Shown here one piece after another: positions 1 through 8,821 of a stretch of DNA of 38,202 nucleotides. Source of the stretch: Promethearchaeota archaeon (lineage in GTDB: Archaea > Asgardarchaeota > Lokiarchaeia > Sigynarchaeales > SOKP01); the NCBI GenBank assembly GCA_016839635.1, contig JAEOTV010000127.1, forward strand, positions 1 through 38,202, given 5' to 3'. A program made the translations under genes and the position numbers. A model generated the notes under the pieces. It saw nothing but the letters and a program-made list of their open reading frames with translations, was not told where the DNA came from and made no database searches. Every line of letters starts with the position of its first letter. Position 1 is the first letter of the stretch.

Positions 1-137
1 AAGCTCAGTTGTTCTTTAATATTATCTTCTGGTTCCATACTGGGTGGTTTTTCTTCCTCTTCTTCTACCCAACCGAGTTGACCTAAAGCCTCTACAATAG
101 ATTTATCGTTATCTTCTTCACGATCTTCTTCTGCCAT
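1..137 (-). CDS. Acidic protein, N-terminal fragment (runs off window)
   Basis: The first 45 codons of a minus-strand gene whose 3' part lies outside the window. It starts at an ATG at 135-137 and stays open to base 1. The visible part is extremely acidic (MAEEDREEDNDK, then a run of five Glu near residues 25-29) and has no membrane segment or motif I recognise. It follows the GtrA-like gene on the same strand after 38 nt, so it may be the last visible member of that gene group. The function cannot be judged from this fragment. Confidence 0.6.
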   Translation of the reverse strand, partial: MAEEDREEDNDKSIVEALGQLGWVEEEEEKPPSMEPEDNIKEQLS

Positions 138-175
138 ATATTTAAAATCACCTTATGTTCTATTAAATTTTTTTA

Positions 176-676
176 TTATTCTATTTTTTCTTCACTAACA
201 TTAAATACATATCGCTTATCTAAGAAAAATTTTGTGAGATATCCGATAGAAAGAGCGATTATGAAGCTTATTTCTAATGGTAAATTAAGAAAATTTGACA
301 GCAAAAATTGAATTCCAATATTTTCAATTGTTGTGAGAATTGCGAAACCGAGATATTTAGTGAATTCAATTGAGGTTTGTTTTGTTCCAGTGCCGCTTCT
401 TTTAAAAACTATATATTTATCTAAGAAGAACTTAATAATATAAGTAATTCCAACTGCTACAATAGATCCGATTAATTCTGGCATATCAAATGGATTAGTT
501 GAGCAATAAAATATTTGAAAGAATTCAATTGATCCTAAACTTGCACAAATGATTGGAGCAAGAATTTCATTTAATTTTTGGATTAAATAGTTAAGCCCAA
601 TCATAACTGCCGCAAATATAAAGTAAAGCGACATTTGTCTTTTAATATCATTTTTTTCATCCATATTTAACCACAT
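176..676 (-). CDS. GtrA-like four-helix membrane protein
   Basis: A 166-residue integral membrane protein with about four hydrophobic segments arranged as two similar halves. Each half ends with a related motif: KFFLDKYIVFKR near residues 82-93 and KFFLDKRYVF near residues 148-157. This repeated F-L-[ND]-[KR]-x-[YW]-x-F pattern is characteristic of the GtrA family, small proteins thought to help flip or present polyprenyl-linked sugars for surface glycosylation. The first ATG at 676 starts one base after the upstream gene's stop; an internal Met at residue 5 is also possible. The tight spacing to the 98-residue zinc-ribbon protein implies co-transcription. Family assignment is fairly secure; the sugar substrate is unknown, and no glycosyltransferase is visible beside it. 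Confidence 0.75.
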   Translation of the reverse strand: MWLNMDEKNDIKRQMSLYFIFAAVMIGLNYLIQKLNEILAPIICASLGSIEFFQIFYCSTNPFDMPELIGSIVAVGITYIIKFFLDKYIVFKRSGTGTKQTSIEFTKYLGFAILTTIENIGIQFLLSNFLNLPLEISFIIALSIGYLTKFFLDKRYVFNVSEEKIE

Positions 677-677
677 A

Positions 678-974
678 TTAATTAATATTTAATTTTTCTC
701 CACAATGATAGCAAAATTGTGCTTTAGATTCTGTTATTTCTCCTCCACATTTTTGACAATATCTTACATCAACATTCTTAGAGCTTGTATACAAAGAAAA
801 TTGAGAAGATTTCATGTCATAATTTTTATCCTTATTTCTTATCGTGCTGAAAGAAAATGGTAAAAAGCAAATTATTGGAATAAAGAAAAAGAAGTCTATT
901 AACAATGATAATACTAAGAAAACAATAAAAAGAGCAATGAAAAGTAGGTTTAAAATAATGTTCCGATTCATCAT
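678..974 (-). CDS. Small membrane protein with C-terminal zinc ribbon
   Basis: A 98-residue protein. Residues about 6-42 form one or two closely spaced hydrophobic helices. A polar linker follows, then a C-terminal zinc ribbon of the form CQKCG-x15-CYHCGEKL, with two CxxC knuckles near residues 74-77 and 88-91. This layout (membrane anchor plus cytosolic zinc ribbon) is common in archaeal small proteins of unknown function. It lies in a same-strand group with the EMC3-like gene (46 nt upstream) and the GtrA-like gene (1 nt downstream). A role as adaptor or accessory factor is a guess from architecture. Two consecutive ATG codons could both serve as the start. Confidence 0.7.
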   Translation of the reverse strand: MMNRNIILNLLFIALFIVFLVLSLLIDFFFFIPIICFLPFSFSTIRNKDKNYDMKSSQFSLYTSSKNVDVRYCQKCGGEITESKAQFCYHCGEKLNIN

Positions 975-1020
975 TATTTTAATCTAATTTGATAATAAAA
1001 AGGTAATTATAATGGATCTC

Positions 1021-1599
1021 TTAATCTTCAAGACGATCTTTCCAAGAATCTTTTTTTGGCTCATCTGGTACATTCGAGGTAGCATATGATGAGAGTCCTA
1101 CACCTTGTTGAGGGGAGACAATCCCCATGATTTCTCTCACTTCAGTTTGCTTCTTCCCTCCCATCCCTGTGAGTCTTTTAACTCCCCAAATAAGGAAGGA
1201 AAAAAAGATCGAGAAAATTAAATAAATTGCGACCCAACCACTCCCAAAAATTAAGAGAGGAAACGGTAACAGTCCGCTATCATAATCTGCATAAATAAGT
1301 CCTAGTACCATAAAAATACCAATAAATATAATGCATCTTAAACACAAAGGTATCATTTGTTTCTTCATCATTATTTTCATGAATTGGGCAGATTCTTGTT
1401 GAATTTGAGCTAATTGTTGATAATCTCCTATAAGTTGAGCATTTTTCATGCGTTCACGAAAATTTAACGCTTTTTCTCTCATGTCTTGTAAGGTCTCTTT
1501 CGTTAAACCTAAATAATGATTAAGAGCCATTCCGAGTGCTATCATACCTAACGTGATGAATATTATCTGAATAACTACAAAAACTTCTGAAATAAGCAT
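1021..1599 (-). CDS. EMC3/TMCO1-type (DUF106) membrane insertase-like protein
   Basis: A 192-residue protein of the Oxa1 superfamily branch that includes archaeal DUF106 (Ylp1) and eukaryotic EMC3 and TMCO1. It has an N-terminal transmembrane helix (about 6-28), then a charged cytosolic coiled-coil hairpin (about 33-80) rich in Lys/Glu/Gln, with the typical helix-breaking GDYQQ and a Met/Lys-rich MKIMMKKQM stretch. Two further helices follow (about 83-105 and 114-138), then a polar tail of about 50 residues. The family inserts or chaperones membrane proteins. Length and three-helix layout match. No catalytic residues are expected. The assignment is by pattern; a structural comparison would settle it. 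Confidence 0.8.
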   Translation of the reverse strand: MLISEVFVVIQIIFITLGMIALGMALNHYLGLTKETLQDMREKALNFRERMKNAQLIGDYQQLAQIQQESAQFMKIMMKKQMIPLCLRCIIFIGIFMVLGLIYADYDSGLLPFPLLIFGSGWVAIYLIFSIFFSFLIWGVKRLTGMGGKKQTEVREIMGIVSPQQGVGLSSYATSNVPDEPKKDSWKDRLED

Positions 1600-1709
1600 A
1601 ATTTATCACTATATTAGGAAAATAATGCTTTAAATTAAATTTTTTGAATTATTTTAATTCTAAAATAATTAGTTATTGGTAAAGAAATATAGTATAAATT
1701 ACAAATATA

Positions 1710-2786
1710 TCATCTTAACTTTCCTTCTAGAAAACCCTTAATATATTTAGCGTAAACCGTTTTCCAACGAGTTGGGATTGATGATGCGATAGCACACCCC
1801 AATCGACAATTATCGCAGAAATGATAAGTATCATGCATCTCCATTATTTCTTTAACTTTAGGAGAATTATAAATACTCGAGATAGGATATTTTAATGCAT
1901 TAAAGCTTAAAATTGGATGAATTTTGCATGGATAATTAATAAATCCATCATGACTAATAAATAAATATGCTTGTGCGACATGACAACGTAGAGTTTTTTG
2001 ATTATAGTTTGGAGCGCCACCAAAACCTCCTTTCTCCACAACTTCAACACTTATCGGATCTGTTAAGATATTTCTATATTTTTTCCTTAATGAACGTATT
2101 AAATTTGCCCATGTAGATATTTCTGGTATCATATCTTGAATATAATGTATTTGATAACTTTTATCAGGATAGTCCCTAATAATGTCTTCACAGGGATATA
2201 ACTCAATCGAACATCCTAATCTTTCGGTTAATTGGCATATATCATCCAATAAATGGATATTTTCTTTCATAACTACCGTACTGATAATAGGTTTAATATC
2301 CGATTTTTTAGCAAGTTTTATAGATTCAATTACCCTATCAAATACTTTAATTCCTCGCATTTTATCATGTAATTCTGCCGTAGGATAGTCCAGTGAAAGT
2401 AAAATATAGTCCAAGCCCTCTATTTTGTGTTCTTTAAATAATTTAGGTAATAAGTATCCATTAGTAGCTATGCCATTCATAAAATTGTGTATTACTCCAG
2501 TGTAATAAATTAATTCAGGTAAATCCTTTCTTAATGTCGGTTCGCCTCCAGTAAACGAAAGTGAGAGTGCCCCTAATTCATCGATTTGATCAATTAAATA
2601 TTTTATTTGGTCAGTAGTCATATCAGTACCCAAAATAGATTCGGGTAAAGAATGAATAGAGCAAAATGGACACTTCCCATTACAACGTAGGGTCAGTTCA
2701 ATTTGAGCAGAGTAGGGAATACTCTTAGTTGTAAAATTATTTAGAATAAAGCTTTTAATATATTGAATCCATTTATTAACTCTCAT
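1710..2786 (-). CDS. Radical SAM protein with C-terminal cysteine-rich region
   Basis: A 358-residue protein carrying the radical SAM 4Fe-4S motif CNGKCPFC at Cys35, Cys39 and Cys42 (CxxxCxxC), followed by the SAM-binding FTGGEPTLR. The C-terminal part has further cysteines at about 268, 287, 324, 327 and 331, including CDNCRLGC. This resembles the SPASM/twitch auxiliary-cluster region used by peptide- and cofactor-modifying members. The substrate is not evident, and no precursor-peptide gene was noticed next to it. It is divergent from the ABC exporter genes, with 127 nt between the starts; export of a modified product is a speculative link only. The start is ATG at 2786, giving a normal family-like N-terminus. 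Confidence 0.85.
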   Translation of the reverse strand: MRVNKWIQYIKSFILNNFTTKSIPYSAQIELTLRCNGKCPFCSIHSLPESILGTDMTTDQIKYLIDQIDELGALSLSFTGGEPTLRKDLPELIYYTGVIHNFMNGIATNGYLLPKLFKEHKIEGLDYILLSLDYPTAELHDKMRGIKVFDRVIESIKLAKKSDIKPIISTVVMKENIHLLDDICQLTERLGCSIELYPCEDIIRDYPDKSYQIHYIQDMIPEISTWANLIRSLRKKYRNILTDPISVEVVEKGGFGGAPNYNQKTLRCHVAQAYLFISHDGFINYPCKIHPILSFNALKYPISSIYNSPKVKEIMEMHDTYHFCDNCRLGCAIASSIPTRWKTVYAKYIKGFLEGKLR

Positions 2787-2913
2787 CTGGGGAATTTAGT
2801 TCACCTTAATATTTTATCTATTTCATCTTAAGAATGAATTTCCTTTACCGTGATTTTATAGGATTTAATTTTATCGGAATTAAAAATATAACCAAAAAAA
2901 AATATAACTAAAT

Positions 2914-4722
2914 ATGGGTAACATTAATCGAGCTGATTTTTTAGAACGTAGAAACAGATTTCTTGATCAAGAGTATAAGACTCCTGTTAGACAAGTTCTT
3001 TCTTATCTTTGGGAATATAAAAAGATATTTGCGATAATTCTAATTTTGGGTATCCTTCAATCAATTCTATTTTTGACATTTCCTCTCTTTTTAGGCCCAG
3101 CAATGGATATTTTAATTAATCCTAGCATCCCTATTGAAAATGTACTTCCAATAATTATAAGTGTAATTTTAATACAAGGATTTGTAGGGCTCCTTTTTGG
3201 AATCCGTATTTATATAAACAGATGGATTGCAGCAAGAGTTATTTATCATCTAAGAAATGATCTATTTTCAACTATTCAAATAATGTCGTGGTCTTGGCTT
3301 GATAAAAACAAAACTGGAGAGTTAATATCTCGTACAACCAGCGATGTTGATTTACTTAAAGAATTTTTAGGGAACAATCTACAATATTTTGTTGGAGAAT
3401 GCGCTACCTTTTCATTTAGTTTTGTAATGCTTTTTATAATAAATAAGGAGTTAGCTTTATTTGTTTTAATAATATCTCCTGCATTATTTTATGTATTATT
3501 GGTTTTTAGAAAAAAAATTAGACCTGTATTTAAAAAATCACGAAAAACTTATGCTGATTTAACACACACAATTCAAGAAAATGTTCAAGGAATTACTGTT
3601 GTGAAATCTTTTGGAAGGGAACTTCATGAAATCAAAAAATTTACCAGAAATAATGACTCTTATTTTAAGGATTCAATGGGAATTATAAAGTTACAAACAA
3701 CTTTCGATCCTATTATTTATCTTATTGACAATGTAGCTTTCTTAATAGTAATCGTATTTGGGGGTTTTTTAGTTCTTGAGAATATTATGAGTTTTGGAGA
3801 TTTATTCGCTTTTGTGATGCTCCTGAACTTTTCGGTAGGGCCATTGTATAATATTTCACGATTTTTAGGAAATATGCCTCAAATTAGTGAAACATGCAAA
3901 AGGGTCTCTCAAATCTTAAATTCTGAAATTATAGTAGAAGAAAAACAAAATGCTATTGAAATGCCTCCAATCCAAGGCGAAGTTGAGTTTAAAAATGTTT
4001 ATTTCACCTTTGATCAAAACAGTAATTATTATATTTTGAAGAATATTAATTTTAAAGTCAAACCAGGAGAAAATATAGCAATACTAGGAGCAACTGGTTC
4101 GGGAAAATCTGCTTTAATTAAATTAATACCTCGATTTTACGATATCTCAAAAGGAGAAATTTTGATAGATGGGATAAACATTAAAGATGTTACTTTCAAT
4201 TCATTAAGGAAACAAATCGGTTATGTTTCACAAGAACGTTTATTATTTTCCCGTACTATAAAAGAAAATATTACTTTTGGAAATAAAAAAATTGATTTAG
4301 ATAGTGTTAAAAAAGTAGCTATTGCTTCAGATATTCATCAATTCATTGAAGAAGAATTACCAGAGAAGTATGATACCAGAGTAAGTGAAAGAGGTATGAC
4401 TTTATCAGGTGGTCAAAAACAGAGGATTGCCATCGCTCGAGCACTTGCTATAAAGCCAAAAATACTTATTCTTGATGATGCAACCTCTTCTGTTGATGTT
4501 GATACGGAATATAGAATTCAAAGACATTTTAAGGACGTTTTCGAAGATTCAACTACTTTTCTTATAACTCAACGTCTATCAAGTGTGAGAAATGCAGATA
4601 GGATAATAGTTTTAGAAAATGGGGAGATTTCTCAGATTGGAACTCATGAAGAATTAATGAATCAAGACATAGGGATATATAAAAAACTTTATTTAACATT
4701 AAAAGTAGAGGAAAGAGCCTAA
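2914..4722 (+). CDS. ABC exporter half-transporter with degenerate catalytic site
   Basis: A 602-residue ABC exporter half: a six-helix membrane domain (about 35-330) followed by an ATPase domain. Walker A is GATGSGKS at 392-399 and the signature LSGGQ is intact at 497-501. The residue after the Walker B Asp521 is Asp522 instead of the catalytic Glu, and the switch histidine is Gln553 (ITQRLS). These two substitutions define the non-hydrolysing half of heterodimeric exporters such as TM287/288 and BmrCD, whose degenerate half carries the same kind of changes. The partner gene starts 3 nt after this stop, so the two form an operon and surely a heterodimer. The transported substrate is unknown (lipid, drug or peptide are possible). 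Confidence 0.95.
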   Translation: MGNINRADFLERRNRFLDQEYKTPVRQVLSYLWEYKKIFAIILILGILQSILFLTFPLFLGPAMDILINPSIPIENVLPIIISVILIQGFVGLLFGIRIYINRWIAARVIYHLRNDLFSTIQIMSWSWLDKNKTGELISRTTSDVDLLKEFLGNNLQYFVGECATFSFSFVMLFIINKELALFVLIISPALFYVLLVFRKKIRPVFKKSRKTYADLTHTIQENVQGITVVKSFGRELHEIKKFTRNNDSYFKDSMGIIKLQTTFDPIIYLIDNVAFLIVIVFGGFLVLENIMSFGDLFAFVMLLNFSVGPLYNISRFLGNMPQISETCKRVSQILNSEIIVEEKQNAIEMPPIQGEVEFKNVYFTFDQNSNYYILKNINFKVKPGENIAILGATGSGKSALIKLIPRFYDISKGEILIDGINIKDVTFNSLRKQIGYVSQERLLFSRTIKENITFGNKKIDLDSVKKVAIASDIHQFIEEELPEKYDTRVSERGMTLSGGQKQRIAIARALAIKPKILILDDATSSVDVDTEYRIQRHFKDVFEDSTTFLITQRLSSVRNADRIIVLENGEISQIGTHEELMNQDIGIYKKLYLTLKVEERA

Positions 4723-4725
4723 AAA

Positions 4726-6555
4726 ATGCGGAAGAAAAGGAAAAAAACGGGAGAGGATAAAGATGAGGAGGAGTACAACGGAGGAACTCTCAAAATTTTA
4801 AAAAGCTTACTTCAATATATTGGTTCTGGAAATAGAAAGCTAGTATATCCTCTTTTAGTTTTCATTATATCAAATATTATTATAAATTGGTTCACACCAT
4901 TAATATTTAGGTCATTAGTGGATGAAGGATTAGGTGGAGGATTTGGTTCTATTACGGGAGATATTAATATTGTAATCTTTTTAGGCACATTATTCTTTAT
5001 CTTAACTATTACTGGAGTAATAACTAGAATTGGTCAAGGATATTTTATCTCGAAATTAGCAAATTTAACAATGTATAATTTAAGATATGAATTATTTGTT
5101 AAATTTCAAAATTTAGGGTTAGATTATCACGAAAGTCCAAAACGAACGACAGGGAAGAAAATCAATTATTTAACTAGCGATATTAATACGATTCAACATT
5201 TGATTCAATCAGGTCTTTTACTCTCTGTAAGTAATTTTTTTCTAATTTTTGGTGCATTGGTATTTATGATATTACTTAGCCCTTCTTTAACATTAATTGC
5301 ATTTATGATTATTCCTGTATTTCTTGGAATTATTACTATTCTATCTAGAAAAGCGAGTAAATATTTTAAAGAATTAAGAGAAAGGATTGCTAATGTGACC
5401 AGTACTTTAGATGAATCGATAATGGGGATGAGGATTATCCAAGCATTTGCTGTGGAAGAAAATAATTTTAAAGAGTTTAATGAAGCAACCGAATTAGAGA
5501 AAATGACAACAATGAAGACCGCCAAAATAATGGCGTATATCCCTGGAATTGTTATTATAGTTATAGCCTTAGGAATTAGTTCACTTCTATTTTTTTCTGG
5601 TATATTAATTCGTGAAGGAACTTTAACCCAAGGAACCTTAATTGCATTTGTTTTTTACTTATTTTCATTTTTTGACCCATTACTTTCACTTATCAGTTTT
5701 ACAACATTATTACAAAATTCTGTAGCAGCAGGTTCAAGAATAACCCGAATTTTAGATGAAAATATATCTATAGTTGAAAAAGAAAATGCTATTGAAATTC
5801 AAAATATCAAGGGTAGGATTGAATATAGTAATGTAAGTTTTTCATATGAAGAAGATGTTCCAGTTTTAAAAAATATTGATATTAATATTGGTGAAAAGGA
5901 ACGATTAGCCTTAGTCGGATATACTGGTGCTGGAAAAAGCACATTCATTAAACTCTTAAGTAGATTCTATGATCCTACAGAAGGTGAAATAAAAATTGAT
6001 GATGTTAATTTAAAGGATCTAAAAATTAAGAATTTTAGAAAAAAATTAGGAATTGTTCTACAAGAGAATTTTCTATTTTCTGGAACTATTAAAGAAAATA
6101 TTAGATATGGAAAATTAGATGCCACTGATGAAGAAATAATAGAAGTTACCAAAAAAGTAAGAGCAGATGAATTTATTAGGGAACTTGAAAAGGGATATGA
6201 GACGATTGTTGGTGAAAGAGGAAGCAGATTATCAGAAGGACAAAAACAATTAATTGCTTTTGCAAGAGCATTAATAGCAAATCCGCCCATCCTTATTTTA
6301 GATGAAGCAACTTCATCAATTGACCCCTATAGCGAACTTTTGATTCAACAAGCTTTAGAGACTTTATTGAAAGGACGTACAAGTATCTCAATAGCTCATA
6401 GATTATCTACAATTATAAATGCAGACCGTATAATTGTGTTAGATAATGGTAAAATCATAGAACAAGGTTCACATCAAGAACTAGTAAAACAAGATGGCTT
6501 TTATAATCACTTGTATAGTATACAATTTAAAGATCCATTTAAAAAAGAAAAATAA
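4726..6555 (+). CDS. ABC exporter half-transporter, catalytic partner
   Basis: A 609-residue partner of the upstream half-transporter. It has a charged Lys/Glu-rich N-terminal tail (about 1-20), six membrane helices, then an ATPase domain. Walker A is GYTGAGKS at 398-405, Walker B Asp526 is followed by the catalytic Glu527, and the switch His558 is present. Its signature is LSEGQ (502-506) instead of LSGGQ. In the expected head-to-tail dimer this altered signature would face the degenerate Walker B of the first subunit, so all three changes fall in one composite ATP site. The other site (this Walker A/B with the partner's LSGGQ) would be fully competent. It converges on the zinc-ribbon gene 31 nt downstream. 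Confidence 0.95.
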   Translation: MRKKRKKTGEDKDEEEYNGGTLKILKSLLQYIGSGNRKLVYPLLVFIISNIIINWFTPLIFRSLVDEGLGGGFGSITGDINIVIFLGTLFFILTITGVITRIGQGYFISKLANLTMYNLRYELFVKFQNLGLDYHESPKRTTGKKINYLTSDINTIQHLIQSGLLLSVSNFFLIFGALVFMILLSPSLTLIAFMIIPVFLGIITILSRKASKYFKELRERIANVTSTLDESIMGMRIIQAFAVEENNFKEFNEATELEKMTTMKTAKIMAYIPGIVIIVIALGISSLLFFSGILIREGTLTQGTLIAFVFYLFSFFDPLLSLISFTTLLQNSVAAGSRITRILDENISIVEKENAIEIQNIKGRIEYSNVSFSYEEDVPVLKNIDINIGEKERLALVGYTGAGKSTFIKLLSRFYDPTEGEIKIDDVNLKDLKIKNFRKKLGIVLQENFLFSGTIKENIRYGKLDATDEEIIEVTKKVRADEFIRELEKGYETIVGERGSRLSEGQKQLIAFARALIANPPILILDEATSSIDPYSELLIQQALETLLKGRTSISIAHRLSTIINADRIIVLDNGKIIEQGSHQELVKQDGFYNHLYSIQFKDPFKKEK

Positions 6556-6586
6556 GAAAAATAACTGAAATAGATAATTAGGGGTT

Positions 6587-6931
6587 TTAATATTCGTATC
6601 CACAACTCTTGCAGACATACTTCTTGGCATAGATCTTTACGCCGCCCATTTGATGTAAGACTTGGCTTCTATCTTCGTGGGTGGCAAAAGAAGTACTGCT
6701 ACATTCAGGACATATCCTCCTTCCGTCCAATACAGGTTTCTCCTCTAATCGTGCTTCTTCTTCTTGCTTGTCAACTATAGCAGAAGGTTTAACAGTTGTA
6801 GTTGCGGAACTAGATTCGGCTGGTGCGGCTGGTGCTGAACTTACAGGTACAGGCTCAACTTTCAATACTTTATCTAGTTTAGTATTAATTTCTTCGAGTA
6901 ATTTCAATACTTTTTGTTCGAATTCTGACAA
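6587..6931 (-). CDS. Coiled-coil protein with C-terminal zinc ribbon, TTG start
   Basis: A 114-residue protein. Residues 1-25 form an amphipathic helix (FEQKVLKLLEEINTKLDKVL). About 40 residues of Ala/Pro/Ser/Thr-rich low-complexity linker follow, then a C-terminal zinc ribbon with CPEC near residue 75 and CKSC near residue 108, ending GYEY. The reading frame starts at TTG (6929-6931), supported by a strong Shine-Dalgarno-like AGGAG seven bases upstream. Base composition and codon use look less AT-rich than in the neighbours, which suits a highly expressed gene. A DNA/RNA-associated or ribosome-associated adaptor role is possible, but I do not recognise the family. Confidence 0.75.
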   Translation of the reverse strand: MSEFEQKVLKLLEEINTKLDKVLKVEPVPVSSAPAAPAESSSATTTVKPSAIVDKQEEEARLEEKPVLDGRRICPECSSTSFATHEDRSQVLHQMGGVKIYAKKYVCKSCGYEY

Positions 6932-6986
6932 AATAGGTCTCCTATGATTTTTTTTTAAAAAATTTAATACTTTTTTTTAACATTTT

Positions 6987-7013
6987 AATCTAAGTTAGAT
7001 TTTATATATTTTA
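6987..7013 (-). promoter_or_regulatory. TATA-like element with 15-nt inverted repeat
   Basis: A perfect inverted repeat AATCTAA-G-TTAGATT occupies 6987-7001. On the minus strand it lies immediately downstream of a TATA-like AAAATATATAAAA (about 7001-7013), about 60-70 nt before the TTG start of the zinc-ribbon gene. A palindrome just after the TATA box is where archaeal repressors usually bind. The sequence match is direct; the operator role is inferred. Confidence 0.4.
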
Positions 7014-7104
7014 GTAAAATGAAACATCTGGAAAAGTTCTCTCTAAATTAAATTTACAAAAATATGGCACATAAAAGAAAAAAGAAATTAAAAAGATGGA
7101 AATG

Positions 7105-7503
7105 TTATTTTATTTCAATTAAATCTCTACTTGCTATAATATTGATATCAAGTCCCAGAACATTTTCTATTACAATATCTCCCATTTTTATAGGAGCTTT
7201 AATTTTTACTTTAGCAATTTCTTTAAGAGTATCTTCTAATCGTTCTTTTGGAATAGGCTTTTCTGATCTCACAGGTACTAAAGGCAAAAAACCACTCTCT
7301 ACTTGCATTGTTGTGGTAAGAATTCTTTTTGGAGCTACGAATTCTTCTCTCGCATATTCTTCCCCTCTTTTACAAGAATGACCTTCAATAATTAATTCCC
7401 CATTGATGTTTTCAACATGAACAAGGCAACCTGTTGGACAAATAATGCATCTTATATCCTTAGATCCTTCAGGAAACTCATTTTCATCGGTTTCTGTTGA
7501 CAC
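7105..7503 (-). CDS. DUF1667 iron-sulfur subunit of G3P dehydrogenase-type complex
   Basis: A 132-residue protein with an N-terminal cysteine cluster, CIICPTGC (Cys19, 22, 26) plus Cys44, matching the DUF1667 family, which is regularly encoded after GlpA-like and FAD-oxidoreductase genes in anaerobes. The cysteines probably bind a metal or Fe-S cluster. The second half (about 60-130) has no known motif. The start is GTG at 7501-7503, with a GGTGAT ribosome-binding site five bases upstream. It is the third gene of an operon, 19 nt after the FAD oxidoreductase. The family call is secure; its exact electron-transfer role is not established by the sequence. Confidence 0.85.
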   Translation of the reverse strand: MSTETDENEFPEGSKDIRCIICPTGCLVHVENINGELIIEGHSCKRGEEYAREEFVAPKRILTTTMQVESGFLPLVPVRSEKPIPKERLEDTLKEIAKVKIKAPIKMGDIVIENVLGLDINIIASRDLIEIK

Positions 7504-7522
7504 TTTTTATCACCTATTCTAA

Positions 7523-8821
7523 TCAATCCTCCTCAATTAAAACCTCAGGTCTTGGGATTACTTCAACTTCTAAGGTTTGACATTCAGGATCTATTTTTTG
7601 TTCACTTAAATTTAATTTTATTTCAATCATTTCGCTGGGAATAACATACATCTTCTTTCTTTTGTAAACAGCCTTATTTTTTTCATCTTTAAATTGAATA
7701 AGAAGTCTTCTATCTGGTCTCTTGACTCTAAATGTAAAAATAATATCTTTAGTTAGATCAGCTCTATTAATTAAATCGGGTTTTACATAATTTACATTAT
7801 CACCTGTTTTACAAGTTATTTGGTCTTTTTTTTCAATTTCTTTACCAAATCTTTCTTTAATATATTCAATGGCATTTAATCCTGCACGTTTTGCCTCTGC
7901 TGTAACTAAATCAACTAAATCGTGAACTTGCAAAACATTACCACATGCAAATACACCATCAATTTTAGTCTCTAAATTGTTATCAACAATGGGACCCCCC
8001 ATTTGTGAGATTTCCGCTCCTGCTTCTCTAGTTAACTCATTTTCAGGAATTAGTCCAACTGATAATAGAAGTGTGTCGCATTCTATAAACTTATCCGATC
8101 CAATGACCCTATCAAAATTACGATCTACTTTTGAAATTGTAACACCCTGAACTCTCTCCTTTCCATGAATCTTTGTGACTGTATAACCGGTTATCAATGG
8201 AATTCCATAATCTTCTAAACATTGTACTTCGTTTCTTATTAATCCACTTACGTATGGTAATATTTCCACAACAGCTTTAACTTGACAGCCTTCCCATGTG
8301 AGACGACGAGCCATAATCATGCCAATATCTCCACTTCCTAAAATTACATAAGTTCTACCAGGTAAATATCCCTCGATGTTAACAAATCTTTGAGCTTGTC
8401 CAGCAGTATATATACCTGCTGGTCGGAAACCGGGAATATTAATTGCACCTCGAGTTTTTTCACGGCATCCCATTGCAAGAATAATAGCTTTTGCTTTAAT
8501 CTCGATTAATCCTTCTTCCTTGTTTACAGCATATATAGTTTTATCTGGGGTAAATTCGATAACCATTGTGTCCAATTTATAAGGAATTTTTAACTCTTTA
8601 GCTTGATTTATAAACCTTTGAACATATTCAGGTCCAGTTAATTCTTCTTTAAACTCATGAAGTCCAAAGCCATTATGAATGCATTGGAGTGTTATTCCTC
8701 CTAATTCTTTATCCCTCTCTATTATTAAGACATCTAAGCCTGCTTTTTTAACAATTATAGCTGCAGCTAAACCGGCAGATCCACCACCTATTACAGCAAC
8801 ATCTACATTATAGTTTTTCAT
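7523..8821 (-). CDS. FAD/NAD(P)-dependent oxidoreductase of G3P dehydrogenase operon
   Basis: A 432-residue two-dinucleotide-domain flavoprotein. The N-terminal FAD motif is VIGGGSAGLAAA (about 10-21). A second Rossmann motif, ILGSGDIGMIMARR, lies near the middle and probably binds NAD(P). The C-terminal FAD contact resembles DGVFACGN. There is no CxxC redox disulfide, so it is not a thioredoxin- or lipoamide-reductase type. The start ATG overlaps the stop of the GlpA-like gene (ATGA at 8818-8821), indicating translational coupling. In related operons this protein is the GlpB-like or NADH-linked partner that passes electrons from the GlpA subunit. Its direct electron partner here is inferred. 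Confidence 0.85.
   Translation of the reverse strand: MKNYNVDVAVIGGGSAGLAAAIIVKKAGLDVLIIERDKELGGITLQCIHNGFGLHEFKEELTGPEYVQRFINQAKELKIPYKLDTMVIEFTPDKTIYAVNKEEGLIEIKAKAIILAMGCREKTRGAINIPGFRPAGIYTAGQAQRFVNIEGYLPGRTYVILGSGDIGMIMARRLTWEGCQVKAVVEILPYVSGLIRNEVQCLEDYGIPLITGYTVTKIHGKERVQGVTISKVDRNFDRVIGSDKFIECDTLLLSVGLIPENELTREAGAEISQMGGPIVDNNLETKIDGVFACGNVLQVHDLVDLVTAEAKRAGLNAIEYIKERFGKEIEKKDQITCKTGDNVNYVKPDLINRADLTKDIIFTFRVKRPDRRLLIQFKDEKNKAVYKRKKMYVIPSEMIEIKLNLSEQKIDPECQTLEVEVIPRPEVLIEED

Noticed and set aside
2182..2388. Plus-strand frame inside the radical SAM gene
   Set aside because: Antisense shadow; the minus-strand frame has the CxxxCxxC and GGEP motifs.
7064..7381. Plus-strand open frame starting MAHKRKKKLKRWK
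   Set aside because: It lies antisense to the DUF1667 gene, whose conserved cysteine motif and ribosome-binding site are clear; the plus frame has no recognisable domain.
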